Of a DNA stretch of 64,000 nt, positions 1-10,443 are shown in pieces. The notes under the pieces were generated by a model. That model worked only from the letters and a program-made list of their open reading frames with translations, had not been told where the DNA came from and did no database searches. The first letter of the stretch is position 1, and every line of letters begins with the position of its first letter. Source of the DNA: Pseudeuparius sepicola (taxonomy: Eukaryota; Arthropoda; Insecta; Coleoptera; Anthribidae); NCBI GenBank assembly GCA_963920635.1, contig OY987299.1, positions 22,708,901-22,772,900 on the forward strand, given 5' to 3'. The position numbers and the translations under genes were made by a program.

Positions 1-446
1 AGAAAAACACCCTGTATATTTTTGTAGTAAATCTTTTCACACCAACATTTTGAGTGGTCCTGTTGACCATGCAACTTTGAAGGGATTCCATGGCACACTT
101 GGCTCGCCATATGTCTTTAAAATTCCTATTTTGCTCAACTTTAACACGGTGTAGAACCGAACACCCTCTACATTTTTTGTTCAAATTTAGTATATGGGGG
201 TTTTGGGGTGTCTTGATTAATGCTGTTGTGTCAGATTTTAAATAAAAATATCGCTAAATGGTTTTTGTGAAAATCGGGGTATAAAAAAAAATCGTAGCCG
301 TCCCTGGATTTGCATTTTGACAAAAGTAAAAACGTCAAAAGAAGCGTTTTTTGAAGACCTTTCGAACAAAAAAGGTTTTTGAAAATATCTCACAAAATAT
401 TTACATTTTTTATCGATTTGTATACACTTAAAAGCAGACACCCTGT
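1..446. repeat. Right part of an ACAGGGTG-family foldback element, cut by the window edge
   Basis: The segment matches the right arm of the complete element at 29012-30201, starting near its TACCCTGTATATTTTTG stretch and ending in AGACACCCTGTATG at about 434-449. The left arm and spacer lie outside the window. Small open frames here (for example 238-441) are antisense readings of repeat DNA and not genes. Confidence 0.75.
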
Positions 447-945
447 ATGAAGTTTGTGATTCCCTAAAAAATTAAAATCTAAGTTAATTTTACAAATATT
501 TTTGAATTTGAACAAAGTTATGCAAAATTGATTTAATTTTGATTGATTTATGAAATTGTTTAGGGTGAATATTCAAAACAATTTTTTTTAGGGAATTAAT
601 TATTGTTTTTCAAAAAATATATTTTTCTTAGTAGGCCATGTTTTGGTATTTGGGCATAACTTTTAATTCTAGACAACTTTTCTTAATAACATTTTGCTGA
701 ATTTTCTGAAATAAGGATACTTTACTCATGAACAATTTTTATATTTTTTGACCTACCCTGTATGCTGTTTGACTTGCAAACATTCTAAGTGGGCCTAATA
801 TGATTATCGAACATGCACCAACTTTTGGGAATATTTGTACTTTCGTTGTGCAATTAATAAAAAAAGATCCCATATGTTGCACACTTAAATGATCACACTG
901 TATATTGAAAGTCCTTATCATTCTCAACAATTTTTGTACTAAATT
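447..945. repeat. Diverged repeat shared with 7145-7610
   Basis: It begins AAGTTTGTGATTCCCTAAAA and runs to an ACACTGTATA end near 897-904. The same order of words (GATTGATTTATGAAATTGTT, TAATTCTAGACAACTTTTCT, ACCTACCCTGTATGCTGTTT) recurs at 7145-7610. There is no coding content. Confidence 0.7.
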
Positions 946-1258
946 TAGATTTGAGATTTTCTGTATCTTTTATTGTTCAAAATATACAAATCTACAAATC
1001 TAAAAACAGGGAATTTTTTCTAATCATTTTCCGAAATCTATCTTGCCATGGAAACAATTGATAGATAGAAATTATTGAAGAGTATGTTAGGGTGCCGTGC
1101 GCACCCTTAAATTTGTTCAACTGGAATATTTTTTAAATTTTTGAACTGTGCTTGTTATGTACTAACTTGTTTGCTATTATTGTTTGTTACGATTTGTTCT
1201 GTAAAAGTGAGATAGATATTCAGAAAACCTCGTTTTTTGTGACCTTTGACCTTCCGTA
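946..1258. other. AT-rich spacer, nothing recognised
   Basis: No open frame, repeat match or RNA gene is visible in this stretch. Confidence 0.5.
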
Positions 1259-2021
1259 ATAGACCGTCAGACAGTGACAGATTTTCCTTACTGATTTTCT
1301 CATTTATGCCTTGGAGAGGGTTGAAAGGTAAATCGATGCTGAGTCGGAAAATAGTAATTTTAAGTTTGGCCCCCGGGGAAAACATATGGAAAATTCGATT
1401 TTTCAAAACAGAAAAAAAGGTACCTACTAAGTCTCACTTATGCCATGTTCACCGTATGATTTCTTATATACTATTCCGACCTCGAAAACCCAAAGGCATA
1501 AGTGTAGCGTGTGGAAAAAGGGTTGAATTAAGGGTTTGGCAGATCACACAAAAAATGACTTGATTTACTGACTCCGTCAGTAAAAAACAAATTTTTTTCC
1601 GACTTATTTTCCGACCCAAAAGTGCATTTTTCCCACGCGTCACTTCTGCCAATTAATTTTTGGGCTAGTGAGGATATAAGTTTTCACCATTTCGAACGGC
1701 ATAACTGACGGAGTCAGTAAACCAAGTCATTTTTTTGTGTGATCTGCCAAACCCTTAATTCAACCCTTTTTCCACACGCTACACTTATGCCTTTGGGTTT
1801 TCGAGGTCGGAATAGTATAAGAAATCATACGGTGAACATGGCATAAGTGAGAATTAGTACTTTTTTTTTTGTTTTGAAAAATCGAATTTTCCATATGTTT
1901 TCCCCGGGGGCCAAACTTAAAATTACTATTTTCCGACTCAGCATCGATTTACCTTTCAACCCTCTCCAAAGCATAAATGAGAAAATCAGTAAGGAAAATC
2001 TGTCACTGTCTGACGGTCTAT
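1259..2021. repeat. Near-perfect foldback element with ~320-bp arms
   Basis: The left arm, 1259-1580 (ATAGACCGTCAGACAGTGAC to TTTACTGACTCCGTCAG), is mirrored by the right arm, 1705-2021 (CTGACGGAGTCAGTAAA to GTCACTGTCTGACGGTCTAT). The arms differ only at scattered bases and small indels. The loop of about 124 bp is unique in the window. The outer ends read ATAGACC/GGTCTAT, compatible with a TA target. Frames at 1155-1406, 1246-1563 and 1464-1652 are readings of the arms. A transcript would form a very long hairpin. Confidence 0.9.
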
Positions 2022-2266
2022 AATAAAACCAGAATACAGAGAGTTAATCTTGTCTAATATGTCAAATGGAGCAAAACTTTAAGGTGGCATAAACACACAT
2101 GGCATTAAATACTACCAACCCAAGTGAGTTTTTGTGTTTATTTTGAAAATCATTATGATTTTCACAAAACCAATGCTCAACTCAAATACAGCAATATATT
2201 GCGCATATTTGGACCTCACGGAGAGAATCGGGTTTATCACGTTAACTGGGACACCCTGTACACTGT

Positions 2267-2744
2267 ACAGGGTGTCCAGATTTGGTTGTAAATGCGGGGT
2301 ATCTCGTTTTTTTTAAAGATAGGAAGTTGCGGTTTTCGCGAACCGTTGCTACTTTTTTGTGAAACGAAAGATGCCGTAAACAGATTTTTCATAGCCACCT
2401 TCGTTTTTAAGATACAGGGCGAAATTGAAAATTTGCGCTTTTGGGGCATATTTCGTATCTTGGGAACGGTTAATGATATTGAAATGGCAAAAACTGTATC
2501 TTATAGACATTTTCACGTAGAATTCAGTGCCGTATTCAGTTTTTTACTAAAATTGATAGTGTTCGATAGGATATGAACCAAACTTAGTTTTTTTTAAATA
2601 AATCACCCTGTATATTTTCTACTAGTTATATTCAGATTGTCGTAAGCTTTACAAAAATATATAACACTATATAGTTATTATCTATATTAGGCTCTAAAAA
2701 TAACCGAGACACCCCGCATTGACAACCAAATCTGGACACCCTGT
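2267..2744. mobile_element. TIR/foldback element with ACAGGGTGTCC ends
   Basis: The left end, ACAGGGTGTCCAGATTTGG (2267 onward), and the right end, CCAAATCTGGACACCCTGT (ending at 2744), form a terminal inverted repeat of about 44 bp with few mismatches. It reaches inward to the GGGGTATCTCG/CGAGACACCCC words. TA lies outside both ends. The interior has no recognisable transposase. A second partial end, ACACCCTGTA at 2250-2259, sits back-to-back with the left end. Confidence 0.8.
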
Positions 2745-3867
2745 ACATAGGTACGTGCAAAGGGAAAAAAACATCAAAGTAATAAGTACCTACTCGAATT
2801 CGGTATTTCATAAGAAGTTGCAAATAATTTGTCTTGACTTTAAAACTGTGCCTTACCGGAGCCCACGAAAGCTGCCTTACGTTACCTATAGGTATTTTTG
2901 TTGAAATATCCAAGAAACGTATTATAAACAGTTGTTTCCGTTTCCTTTGCGATTTTTTATCCCTAGAGCGATGTTCGCGGACATTATAGCCCAACATGCA
3001 TATAATTATGTATAATGTTTAATTTTTTCCATAGATCTACAGATCTATGTTTATCAGCTTAACTACAAATTTTCAAATGGTGTAAAAGACAAATGGGCAC
3101 AATCTTCTTACGAAATACTTAAAAACTTTGCGACAAATTTATCTTAACTGTATTTATAATTTAGCTAAGAAAAGAAATAGTATTTAAACCGGGAATGTTT
3201 TTAAGTAAACGACCTTTTGTAGGTGATAGGTAGAATTTTGTGGAAAAAATCCAAAAACTTTTTTAAAAAATTGACAAAAAATGAAAGTTTATTAAAATTA
3301 TTACATCGATAATTTTTTCTAATTAGTTTTCTCGATATTTCAGAAAGAAGTTTTTTCTAGTTTTTTTGTTAAATGTCAAATTTGACAATTTCTGAAAGTC
3401 ACGTGACCGTTGTTGCATTTCCATTCTTTCATTTTTATGCTTGTACAGGGTGTTCCGGTTTATTTTGCACCCTCTCCCCTAGAGCCTTTATTTGTCGAGT
3501 TAAAAGATACGTTATTTTAAACGAGAGTTGTATGTTTTTTTTCTGAACCATCTCAATCTCATATTATAAGAAACAAAAGACCCCTACAAAGTTAGGAAAA
3601 ATATAAACTTTCGTTTTTATAAAGAAACACCCTTTATTTTTGTATTTTTGAAATATGCGTGTTTCCCGATTCCAACTATATAAATATTGTCATTCGTTTC
3701 CTCTCTTGGAAATTGATAAATAATCTACAAGTTTTTAATTAAAATCAAGTTTGCCATAGAAGAACAATTTATTGATATACCTACACCGGGGATGCCCCCG
3801 GAGATATCGCATGGTTAAAAAAAAAAACGAAGCGCTGTAACCTAATAAAATAGTTACATATTTGCGT
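2745..3867. other. AT-rich DNA with a lone ACAGGGTGTTCC motif
   Basis: A single ACAGGGTGTTCCGG end-like word sits near 3446. No paired inverted copy was found. There are no credible open frames. Confidence 0.4.
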
Positions 3868-3955
3868 ACCAAGGCACTCAAGTTTTTTGAAGCTTTTATA
3901 ACGAATGTGGAAATTAGTTGCCGAGGCTATTTCCATTACCCACGGCAAACGTATG
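3868..3955. repeat. Degenerate copy of the CCAAGGCACT repeat
   Basis: It carries the ordered words CCAAGGCACT, ACGAATGTGG and TTAGTTGCCGAGGC, also seen at 8769-8850 and 49806-49893. It is the most diverged of the three. Confidence 0.5.
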
Positions 3956-4689
3956 ACATATCGTTGGATCGGAAAACACAAATCAAAAAAATATATTGTG
4001 GCAATAAAGTCTCTAGGCGTGGTGCAATATACAGGGTGGTATATATAAGTGGTTCACTCAAAATATTATATCGGCTATTTTTTGACAGAAAAAATCGGTG
4101 GCAGGTGCGATCCATAACCCTTCCAGGTGGCCTTCTTTTGCCATGATGAAAATTGTTGTCCATGGCCATCTACGAAAACTATATGGCAAAAAATTGGAAA
4201 AATTCGAAATTTTTAAACTGCTGTAACTTTTTTATTTTTTGAAATATGGCAAAAAGTTAACATGAAAATTGTTAGCAAGAACCGTCAGAATTTACGTATT
4301 AGGTACATTAGTTTTGATGTGTGGATTATCGTAAAATTTGGACTCTCTTATGGGCTCGAGAATTAAATTACCTATCTGTAAAAATATTTAATTATGTGTG
4401 TTTTGTAAAGCAAAATGTCCTATTGAATTTGAACTGTCACACTTGTTCGTTTGTTCTGTATTTACTTAAAAAATTAAGAAAAAATATTGGTATCTAATAT
4501 TTGAGGTTGACATACGTATAAGATCTAGTTACCCATGAAAATAAATATGCAATGATAGCGTTATGACGTTAGTAATGACATCCCTATTGGAATTTTGCAA
4601 ATGGGATTACATAAACAGGTGAGTTTACTCAACAGCTCCGCAAATGTGTATTGCTAAAAAATGAGAATACTTGAAATATGCAGCAGCTA
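3956..4689. other. AT-rich DNA, nothing firm
   Basis: It contains one TATACAGGGTGGTATATATA word near 4029. A pair of overlapping antisense frames (3862-4146 and 3936-4169) shows no recognisable domain. Confidence 0.4.
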
Positions 4690-5420
4690 ATAGGGGAGAG
4701 TGGTACTCAGTGAGACGCTGTACACAGTGATACAGCCTCATTTATTTTTAAATTTCGCGCGATTGTTTAGTTTTCTCTCGTTGTATCGCTTGCTGCAGTG
4801 TTAAAGCACGTGCCAGTGAAACCGTTATACTAATTTGAAAGTATTGTGTGATTTTGGCGGAAAAAATAGATTTGGCAACGCAAGGAGTAACAAAATGTAC
4901 GCAATTGTTAAGCGTGTATCAGTTTCATCTGTAGATATCGAATGATTATTAGTAGTTGAAACGATTCCTTATCATCTTACTTTCTAACCTCAAATTTGTG
5001 TGGCCTGCAAAAAATTCAGAAACCAATAAAATTCTATCTCCCATGAATTTTGGGGAATGGTACACACTGAGACAAGCCAATAGGTACACATTGAGACACT
5101 TATCTCAGTGTGTACCAAAGGTTGATTTTTGAAATTATAAATTTGTAATCACAGAGTAAAGAGAGTTATAATCAAAAAATCTCAAAAATGAGTTCCCTTC
5201 TCTTATCTTGTACGCAAATAAATGTTAAGGTAAGAAATGCCAATAAGCACATTTATTAAATCAAGAGCCTATGTGTTTTCTTTTAGAAGTGTTTAGAAGT
5301 TTGGTGTTGGATTAGAATTTTTTTCCTGCCTATCTATATCACCAAAGAGTATTTATTAGCTTCTGTTTTCCTACGATCTCTCCCTGTCGACATTATGTCT
5401 CAATGTGTCTCACGTCCCTG
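4690..5420. repeat. Region with recurring GTACACA-TGAGAC words
   Basis: Variants of a short word recur: GGTACTCAGTGAGAC near 4702, GGTACACACTGAGAC near 5058, GGTACACATTGAGACACT near 5083, inverted CTCAGTGTGTACC near 5104, and CTCAATGTGTCTCAC near 5400. This spacing resembles subterminal binding-site repeats of a DNA transposon, like those in the better-bounded element at 57192-57971. No clear terminal inverted repeat was found, so the boundaries are approximate. Confidence 0.4.
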
Positions 5421-5660
5421 AAGACAGACACAGATTCAGAAATGAAAATCACGTTTTTACAGTGGACCAGTCAAGTATTAAGTAGTCCTCGATATACACT
5501 TGATTAAAAAATAATTAAGATAAGGTTTTCTTCAAAAATAACTGTAGGGACATTTCTGATCAAGGAAAGAAGGTAATGCAAAAAATCAGGACCGTAATAG
5601 CAAACAAGTCACAAGAAAAAAATTCAAATTCTTTAAATTGTTTGAGATGTTTTAGAGACT

Positions 5661-6128
5661 ACGCTCAATTTTGTTACATCACCAGATTTTTACCAAAAAT
5701 CACTTGCAGCAAGAGAAACAACCTGTCATAGCGGATTTGAAAAAAATCAGGGGCGTACTAGATTCTAAAATTCGTTAAATGATTTTCGAATTTATTTTTG
5801 GTGGAAAGCGATTTTGTTACACCACCAGATTTTTACCAAAAGTCTTTTGTAGCGAGAGAAACAACCTGTCAGAGCAGATTTGAAAAAAATCAGGGGCGTA
5901 CTAGATTCTAAAATTCGTTAAATGATTTTCGAATTTATTTTTGGTGGAAAGCGATTTTGTTACACCACCAGATTTTTACCAAAAGTCTTTTGTAGCGAGA
6001 GAAACAACCTGTCAGAGCAGATTTGAAAAAAATCAGGGGCGTACTATATTCTAACATTCGTTAAATAATTCTCGAATTTATTTTTGGTGGAAGGCGATTT
6101 TGTTACACCACCAGATTTTTACCAAAAG
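5661..6128. repeat. 143-bp tandem repeat, about 3.3 units
   Basis: The anchor TTGTTAC-CACCAGATTTTT starts at 5671, 5814, 5957 and 6100, giving a constant 143-bp period. The middle two units are almost identical and the first is more diverged (CATCACC for CACCACC). The array stops abruptly inside the fourth unit at a junction with a foldback copy beginning TCAACAGGACCACTC. Confidence 0.9.
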
Positions 6129-6867
6129 TCAACAGGACCACTCAAGGTGTTGGTGTGCAAAGGTCCAATACAAACTATACAGAGGGTTCTTATCTGTGCC
6201 ATTTCAAATTACTGAATTTTTGGAACTTTATACGGGTCAAAAATCGTGTATATCAAAACCGCTCCACAAACTATAAACGAACTAAATCTAAAAAGTACAG
6301 AAGCCTGCCAGTCAGTATGCCACAACCGGAAACGCACAGAAAATGTATCATCTTAGACAGTGACTTTGTTGAGAAAGGTCCAATAATTTAAATTGTTTTT
6401 ATTTGTTGGTTGGCATTTTGTAAATAAATAAATTACTTTTGTGTTTATTAATATTTTTTCAATGATTCCAGAGCACTCCTGACCAGTATAAAATTTAATA
6501 AAAATTCAGAATTTTGAGATGGCTCAGAGAAAATACCCTGTATATTTTTGTAGTAAATCTTTTCACACCAACATTTCAAGTGGTCCTGTTGACTATTCAA
6601 CTGTTTTGAAGGGATTCCATATTTGACTCGCCAGATGTCTTTAAAATTCTTATTTTGCTCAACTTTGACACCCTACAGAATGGAACTCCCTGTATAATTT
6701 TTGTTCAAATTTGATAGATGGGGGTTTTTGGGTGGTCTTATTAACGCTGTGGGGTCAGATTTAAAATAAAAAAATCACTAAATGGTTTTCGTAAAAATCG
6801 GGGGTATAAAAAAATCGCAGCCGGCCCTGTATTTTCATTTTGAAAATGGCAGGAAGGTCAGAAGAAG
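6129..6867 (+). repeat. Truncated copy of the 29.0-30.2 kb foldback element
   Basis: The copy starts part-way into the left arm (AACAGGACCACTCAAGGTG). It then carries the spacer with its small ORF and continues into the right arm (TACCCTGTATATTTTTG near 6536, through the GGGGTATAAAAAAATCGCAG words). It breaks off near 6867 into another palindromic repeat. The outer ACAGGGTG ends are missing. Confidence 0.75.
6155..6391 (+). CDS. Small conserved ORF carried by a foldback repeat
   Basis: This 78-codon frame is related over its whole length to the 95-codon frame at 29403-29690. The start MQRSNT-YTE-SYLCH and the last 22 residues (ETHRKCIILDSDFVEKGPII plus stop) agree almost completely, while the middle differs by small in-frame indels. 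The common stop is followed by AT-rich sequence with AATAAATAAATTAC near 6422, a plausible poly(A) signal context. No known domain is recognised. It may be the tail of a transposon protein, a captured 3-prime exon, or a frame kept open only by recent common ancestry. Confidence 0.35.
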   Translation: MQRSNTNYTEGSYLCHFKLLNFWNFIRVKNRVYQNRSTNYKRTKSKKYRSLPVSMPQPETHRKCIILDSDFVEKGPII

Positions 6868-7610
6868 TAAAAAAAATATAAAAATTGCACAAGAGTAAAG
6901 TACCCTTATTTAAAAAAATTCAGCAAAACGTTATTAAGATAAGTTGTTTAGAATTAAAAGCTATGCCTAAATACCAAAACATAGCCTCCTAAGAAAAAAA
7001 CATGTTGTCAATTAATTTCCAGTTTACATTTAAAATAAAAATTTTGCACCTTAAATGAGAGTTTTTTAATATACACATTATCATTACTTATGTTTTACCT
7101 TGTTCAGAAGAATTTTGCGAAATTTTAAAGTTTTGTTTAATATCGTTGCAACAAACATAATGAAGTTTGTGATTCCCTAAAAAATTTAATTAATTTTACA
7201 AATATGCTTGAATTTGAACAAAGTTATTCGAAATTGATATAATTTTGACTGATTTATGAAATTGTTTAAGGTGAATATTAAAACAATTTTTTTAGGAAAT
7301 TATTATCAAAAAAATATATTTCTTTTTCTTAGGAGCCCATATTTTGGTCTTTAGGCACAACTTTTAATTCTAGACAACTTTTCTTAATAACATTTTGCTA
7401 AATTTTCTGAAATAAGGGTACTTTACTCTTGTACAATTCTTATATTTTTTTACCTACCCTGTATGCTGTTTGACTTGCAACCATTCTAAGTGCGCCTAAT
7501 ATAATTATCGAACATGCACCAACTTTCGGGAATATTTGTATTTTCGTTGTGCAATTAATAAAAAAAATCCCATATGTTGCACACTTAAATGACCACACTG
7601 TATAAGCCAC
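6868..7610. repeat. Palindromic AT-rich repeat related to 447-945
   Basis: The left arm, about 6868-7000 (TATAAAAATTGCACAAGAG to CATAGCCTCCTAAG), is mirrored near 7330-7450 (TTAGGAGCCCATATTTTGG to CTCTTGTACAATTCTTATA). From about 7145 on, the sequence is a direct copy of 447-945. The end is ACACTGTATA at about 7595-7604. There is no coding content. Confidence 0.65.
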
Positions 7611-8090
7611 CCTATATACGAGAACGCCCTATACAAGTACAAACTGCTGGCAAAGTCAAGTTTTAAATACCTAGTTGTGCAAACAAAAAATTTCCCTTAT
7701 GGCACATTGTTATCCCACATAACTTCACTTTCAACAATTATTGCCCTTATAATATCGTTGAGTTATTATCGAAAATCTCCAGTTATTAATTCAATCACAA
7801 GAGTGATTCGTTAAGAAAAATATACACGCTTAAATAATATTAAAAAAAACAGAGTAGATGTCCTATTGAAACTTGACAGAATAATTTCCAGTGTACGACG
7901 AAAAAATTCGGCAATATTTGCCTCACCAACGATAACGGTGCAATAAAAAAGCGTTTGATTGGCCAAAAAAATCTAGTGTAAAATTTTCCAAAAAAATCTG
8001 GAATTTCTAGAATTCCCCTATTTACAAAACCCCATAAATCCCCCGCCACTCACCTCCCGACGTGTCAAAAAACCGGTCGCCTCCGTCGCG
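7611..8090. other. AT-rich DNA leading into a GC island
   Basis: No repeat pair, RNA gene or credible frame was found. Base composition changes sharply near 8040. Confidence 0.4.
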
Positions 8091-8345
8091 TCGTCACCAT
8101 TCACGAGCAGTCGTGTGTCGCGCGATCTCGCCGTGTATTTGCGTGCGGCCGGCGCGCGGCGTCGTCGGGTGGGCAATGGGGCGGGCGTCGCGGCGCCGGC
8201 GACGGCCGGCCGGCCGGGGGCGGGGGGGGGGGCGGGGGGCGGGGGCGGCGGCGCGCGTGCGGCGGAGGGGAGGGGAGGGCCGGGCGGCCGGGCCGCGCTC
8301 CCCGGTCGCGTGCCGACACCGCCACATCACACCGCGCTGCGGTCC
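8091..8345. promoter_or_regulatory. CpG-dense GC island, possible promoter
   Basis: About 250 bp of almost pure G+C rich in CpG, with G runs near 8214-8247, sits in strongly AT-rich surroundings. It is preceded by GAGCAGTCGTGTGTCGCGCG and ends near CTGTGTGTAGGTACGG, which includes a donor-like AG|GTACGG. Long overlapping frames on both strands follow from the lack of A+T stop codons and are not evidence of coding. A host promoter or first exon is possible; nothing proves transcription. Confidence 0.4.
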
Positions 8346-8768
8346 TCAAACTGTGTGTAGGTACGGGCGGGAACATAGAAGAATCTACTACGACAAGAAG
8401 GACAATCCTTGTGGGATGGGGACACTTAAAATGCCACGCGGGATTATACTGGAGCAAGAACGGTAGACGCACAGGATTGCTCGATCGGGCAAATCTCTCC
8501 GCCGGCGTGACGTCACCGCTAGACTGCTATCTGCTAAGCGCGCCGGGAGCTACCGTTTGAAATATAGAAAGGGTGGGTTTTCTGTGGATGTTCTGTGTTT
8601 TTGAGCTACTTTTGCCAATCCTTTGATTTTTATACACTATTAAGAGTGCAGAGAACTTTTATTTTTTACTTAGAATGTATCAAGACTAAGGGATTAATTT
8701 ATAAAATTGCCAATATATGGAATAATTGCATACTGAAGAAAATTTCGAAAATAGTTATTTATATGTAC

Positions 8769-8850
8769 CTACCAAGGCACTGAAGTTCAACTATTTATGA
8801 CTCATGTGGAATTTAGTTGCCGAGGCCTCTGGCTGAGGCAAATATAAAAT
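8769..8850. repeat. CCAAGGCACT repeat copy
   Basis: It holds CCAAGGCACTGAAGTTCAAC, GACTCATGTGGAATTTAGTT and a small hairpin, TTGCCGAGGCCTCTGGCTGA. It matches 49806-49893 in inverted orientation and forms the centre of the palindrome at 23577-24205. Confidence 0.7.
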
Positions 8851-9096
8851 ATTATTATTATACAAAGTATTTTGAACGTTTGAAAGACGGTAAGAATGAT
8901 ACTAATCTTTTGCGATATTATTTTATAAATTAATATTAAAAATAATGTATGCCAAATTTTAGTTTCAATTTATTACGAGTATAATACTCTTAATAAACAC
9001 TATGAAAATTATGTTTCACAAAAGGTTCGATAAAAGGCGCTTATAGGACTTGACATTTGGTTCTATTGCACCTGTACTGGTACACACTCTGTGATG

Positions 9097-9970
9097 CCTG
9101 TTTTATATTGACAATTTCTTCATGAATTAATTCATGAATTTCTTCATGAAGTTACTTCACGAATTAGAGCATGTCCTATTTTCCGTCAAGTTTTGCGTGA
9201 ATTTCAGGAGTACTAACATTGAAAATGTGAACACAAGAACGGTTATATTTTGATACTAGTTTTGTTTGAGGCATTAGAGGAGAAAGAGGAGAGTACATAG
9301 CTTTAGAGATAATATACTTAGATAAAAAGTGTGTGAAATGTTACAATATGTTTTATTTATGTATTCCGCTGCCAAGGCACAGCTCCCTCATTCACGAAAT
9401 AATCACAAAACTCCTCTTGGGCAGCAACGCAAGCATGTCTTGGTGAACATGTTTGGTAAGAAAGTCCAAATTGAAATATATAGTCTTTATCAAGTTCTTC
9501 TAGGATGGAAGTAGGACATTCGGGTCTCAAAAATTATGTAATGTGCAACATGCTAATGTTATGGTTTGCACTTTTTCCACATTCAAATTAATTTTAGTCA
9601 AAAAACTCTAAATCGTTTGGCTAAAATGCCAAATGCATTTTCAACTACTCTTCTTGCCAGATTTAATCTGTAGTTAAAGAAGCTTTGGATGAAGATGGAA
9701 AGGTTAAACTCTTTTACCTAGCAGTTCACTCTGTAAATCTCTTTCATAGTCATTTTCCGTAAAATGACGAGAACAAATATGACTGTTATTAGGGTTGAAA
9801 CTGTCCATTTTTTACATCTTGCCACCCATGCTCTCCTAATCGTTTGTGAAACCATATCTTTTGACTTGAGGAAGGTATGGAACATAATATTTTCGCCTGC
9901 TTTTTTTAAAGCGTAAGTTGTATTACAACCATAAACAGCACACCTCGTTCCTGTCATAATGTATTCTAAA
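9097..9970 (-). mobile_element. Truncated PIF/Harbinger-family transposon
   Basis: One end, GCCTGTTTTATATTGACAAT followed by TTCATGAATTAATTCATGAA, is at 9097 and is the same terminus as in the complete 26826-27734 element. Reading the minus strand toward this end gives transposase remnants that run from a THAP domain to the C-terminal end. No matching left terminus was found upstream of 9957, so the element is truncated or its other end is too diverged to see. Confidence 0.7.
9325..9957 (-). pseudogene. THAP plus DDE_Tnp_4 (Harbinger) transposase remnant
   Basis: The minus strand from 9957 opens with a THAP-like zinc-binding domain: MTGTRCAVYGC gives C-x4-C. Its second half (CSRH, C-x2-H, then FTENDYE) appears only after a one-base frame change near 9790, so the reading frame is broken. 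Downstream, about 9690-9560, other frames give words typical of the Harbinger nuclease C-terminus: NYRLNLARRVVENAFGIL, LAKRFRVF, then LACCTLHNFLRPE. The last words, before the TIR, correspond to a REEF-DYF-EG-VPWQ type ending. The catalytic core between the THAP and the C-terminus is missing. THAP plus DDE_Tnp_4 occurs in ISL2EU-like members of the superfamily. It is not functional. Confidence 0.7.
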
Positions 9971-10443
9971 TAAATAATAAAAAAAAGTATAGGGTAAAGT
10001 GTATTTAAAATGATAAAATATAAGTACCTACCTATTAAATAACCCAGTACCTACAAAAAAATCGAAGACAATGACGAGGAGATCTCAAATCTAACTTCTA
10101 ACCTATAATGGCACAAAACATTCGATATTAGAGAGATAATTTGACAAAATATATTAGTTCTTACGTTTTTAATACTAAGCAAGATGGTACTAATGGTAAT
10201 ATTTAGCAATAATAGATTGAAAACTAAAAACAGGTTACATAAAATAAAGAAAACACAGTCAAAACCCGCGTCAAAACCCGCACCGCTGATGTACAAATAA
10301 CACCGTTAGTCTAGCGCTGACGTCACACCCATCTGCCGACTGGCGAACATTACGCTTACGAGATCGAGCAATCCTGTGCGTCTACCGTTCTTGATCCTTG
10401 TGGGATGGGGACACTTAAAATGCCACGCGAGATTATACTGGAG

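Larger units (their letters stand above)
8405..10443. repeat. Composite: 50-bp direct repeats enclosing 32-bp inverted repeats
   Basis: 8405-8454 and 10394-10443 are the same 50-bp sequence (ATCCTTGTGGGATGGGGACA onward) with one mismatch. Directly inside them, 8455-8486 and 10362-10393 form a perfect 32-bp inverted repeat (CAAGAACGGTAGACGCACAG onward). A second inverted block, GTGACGTCACCGCTAGACT, lies at 8508-8526 and again, inverted with one mismatch, at 10308-10326. The 1.9-kb interior holds a Harbinger remnant. Fifty base pairs is far longer than an ordinary target-site duplication. Confidence 0.8.

Noticed and set aside
3446..4040. Complete ACAGGGTG element
   Set aside because: Both ACAGGGTG words point the same way and their neighbours do not match in inverted orientation.
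5661..6128. CRISPR-like array
   Set aside because: The 143-bp units are contiguous tandem repeats without unique spacers, in eukaryotic DNA.
8062..8472. Long overlapping frames of 78-134 codons on both strands in the 8-kb GC island
   Set aside because: They exist on both strands and in several frames, are Arg/Gly/Ala/Pro-rich, and follow from the lack of A+T needed for stop codons.
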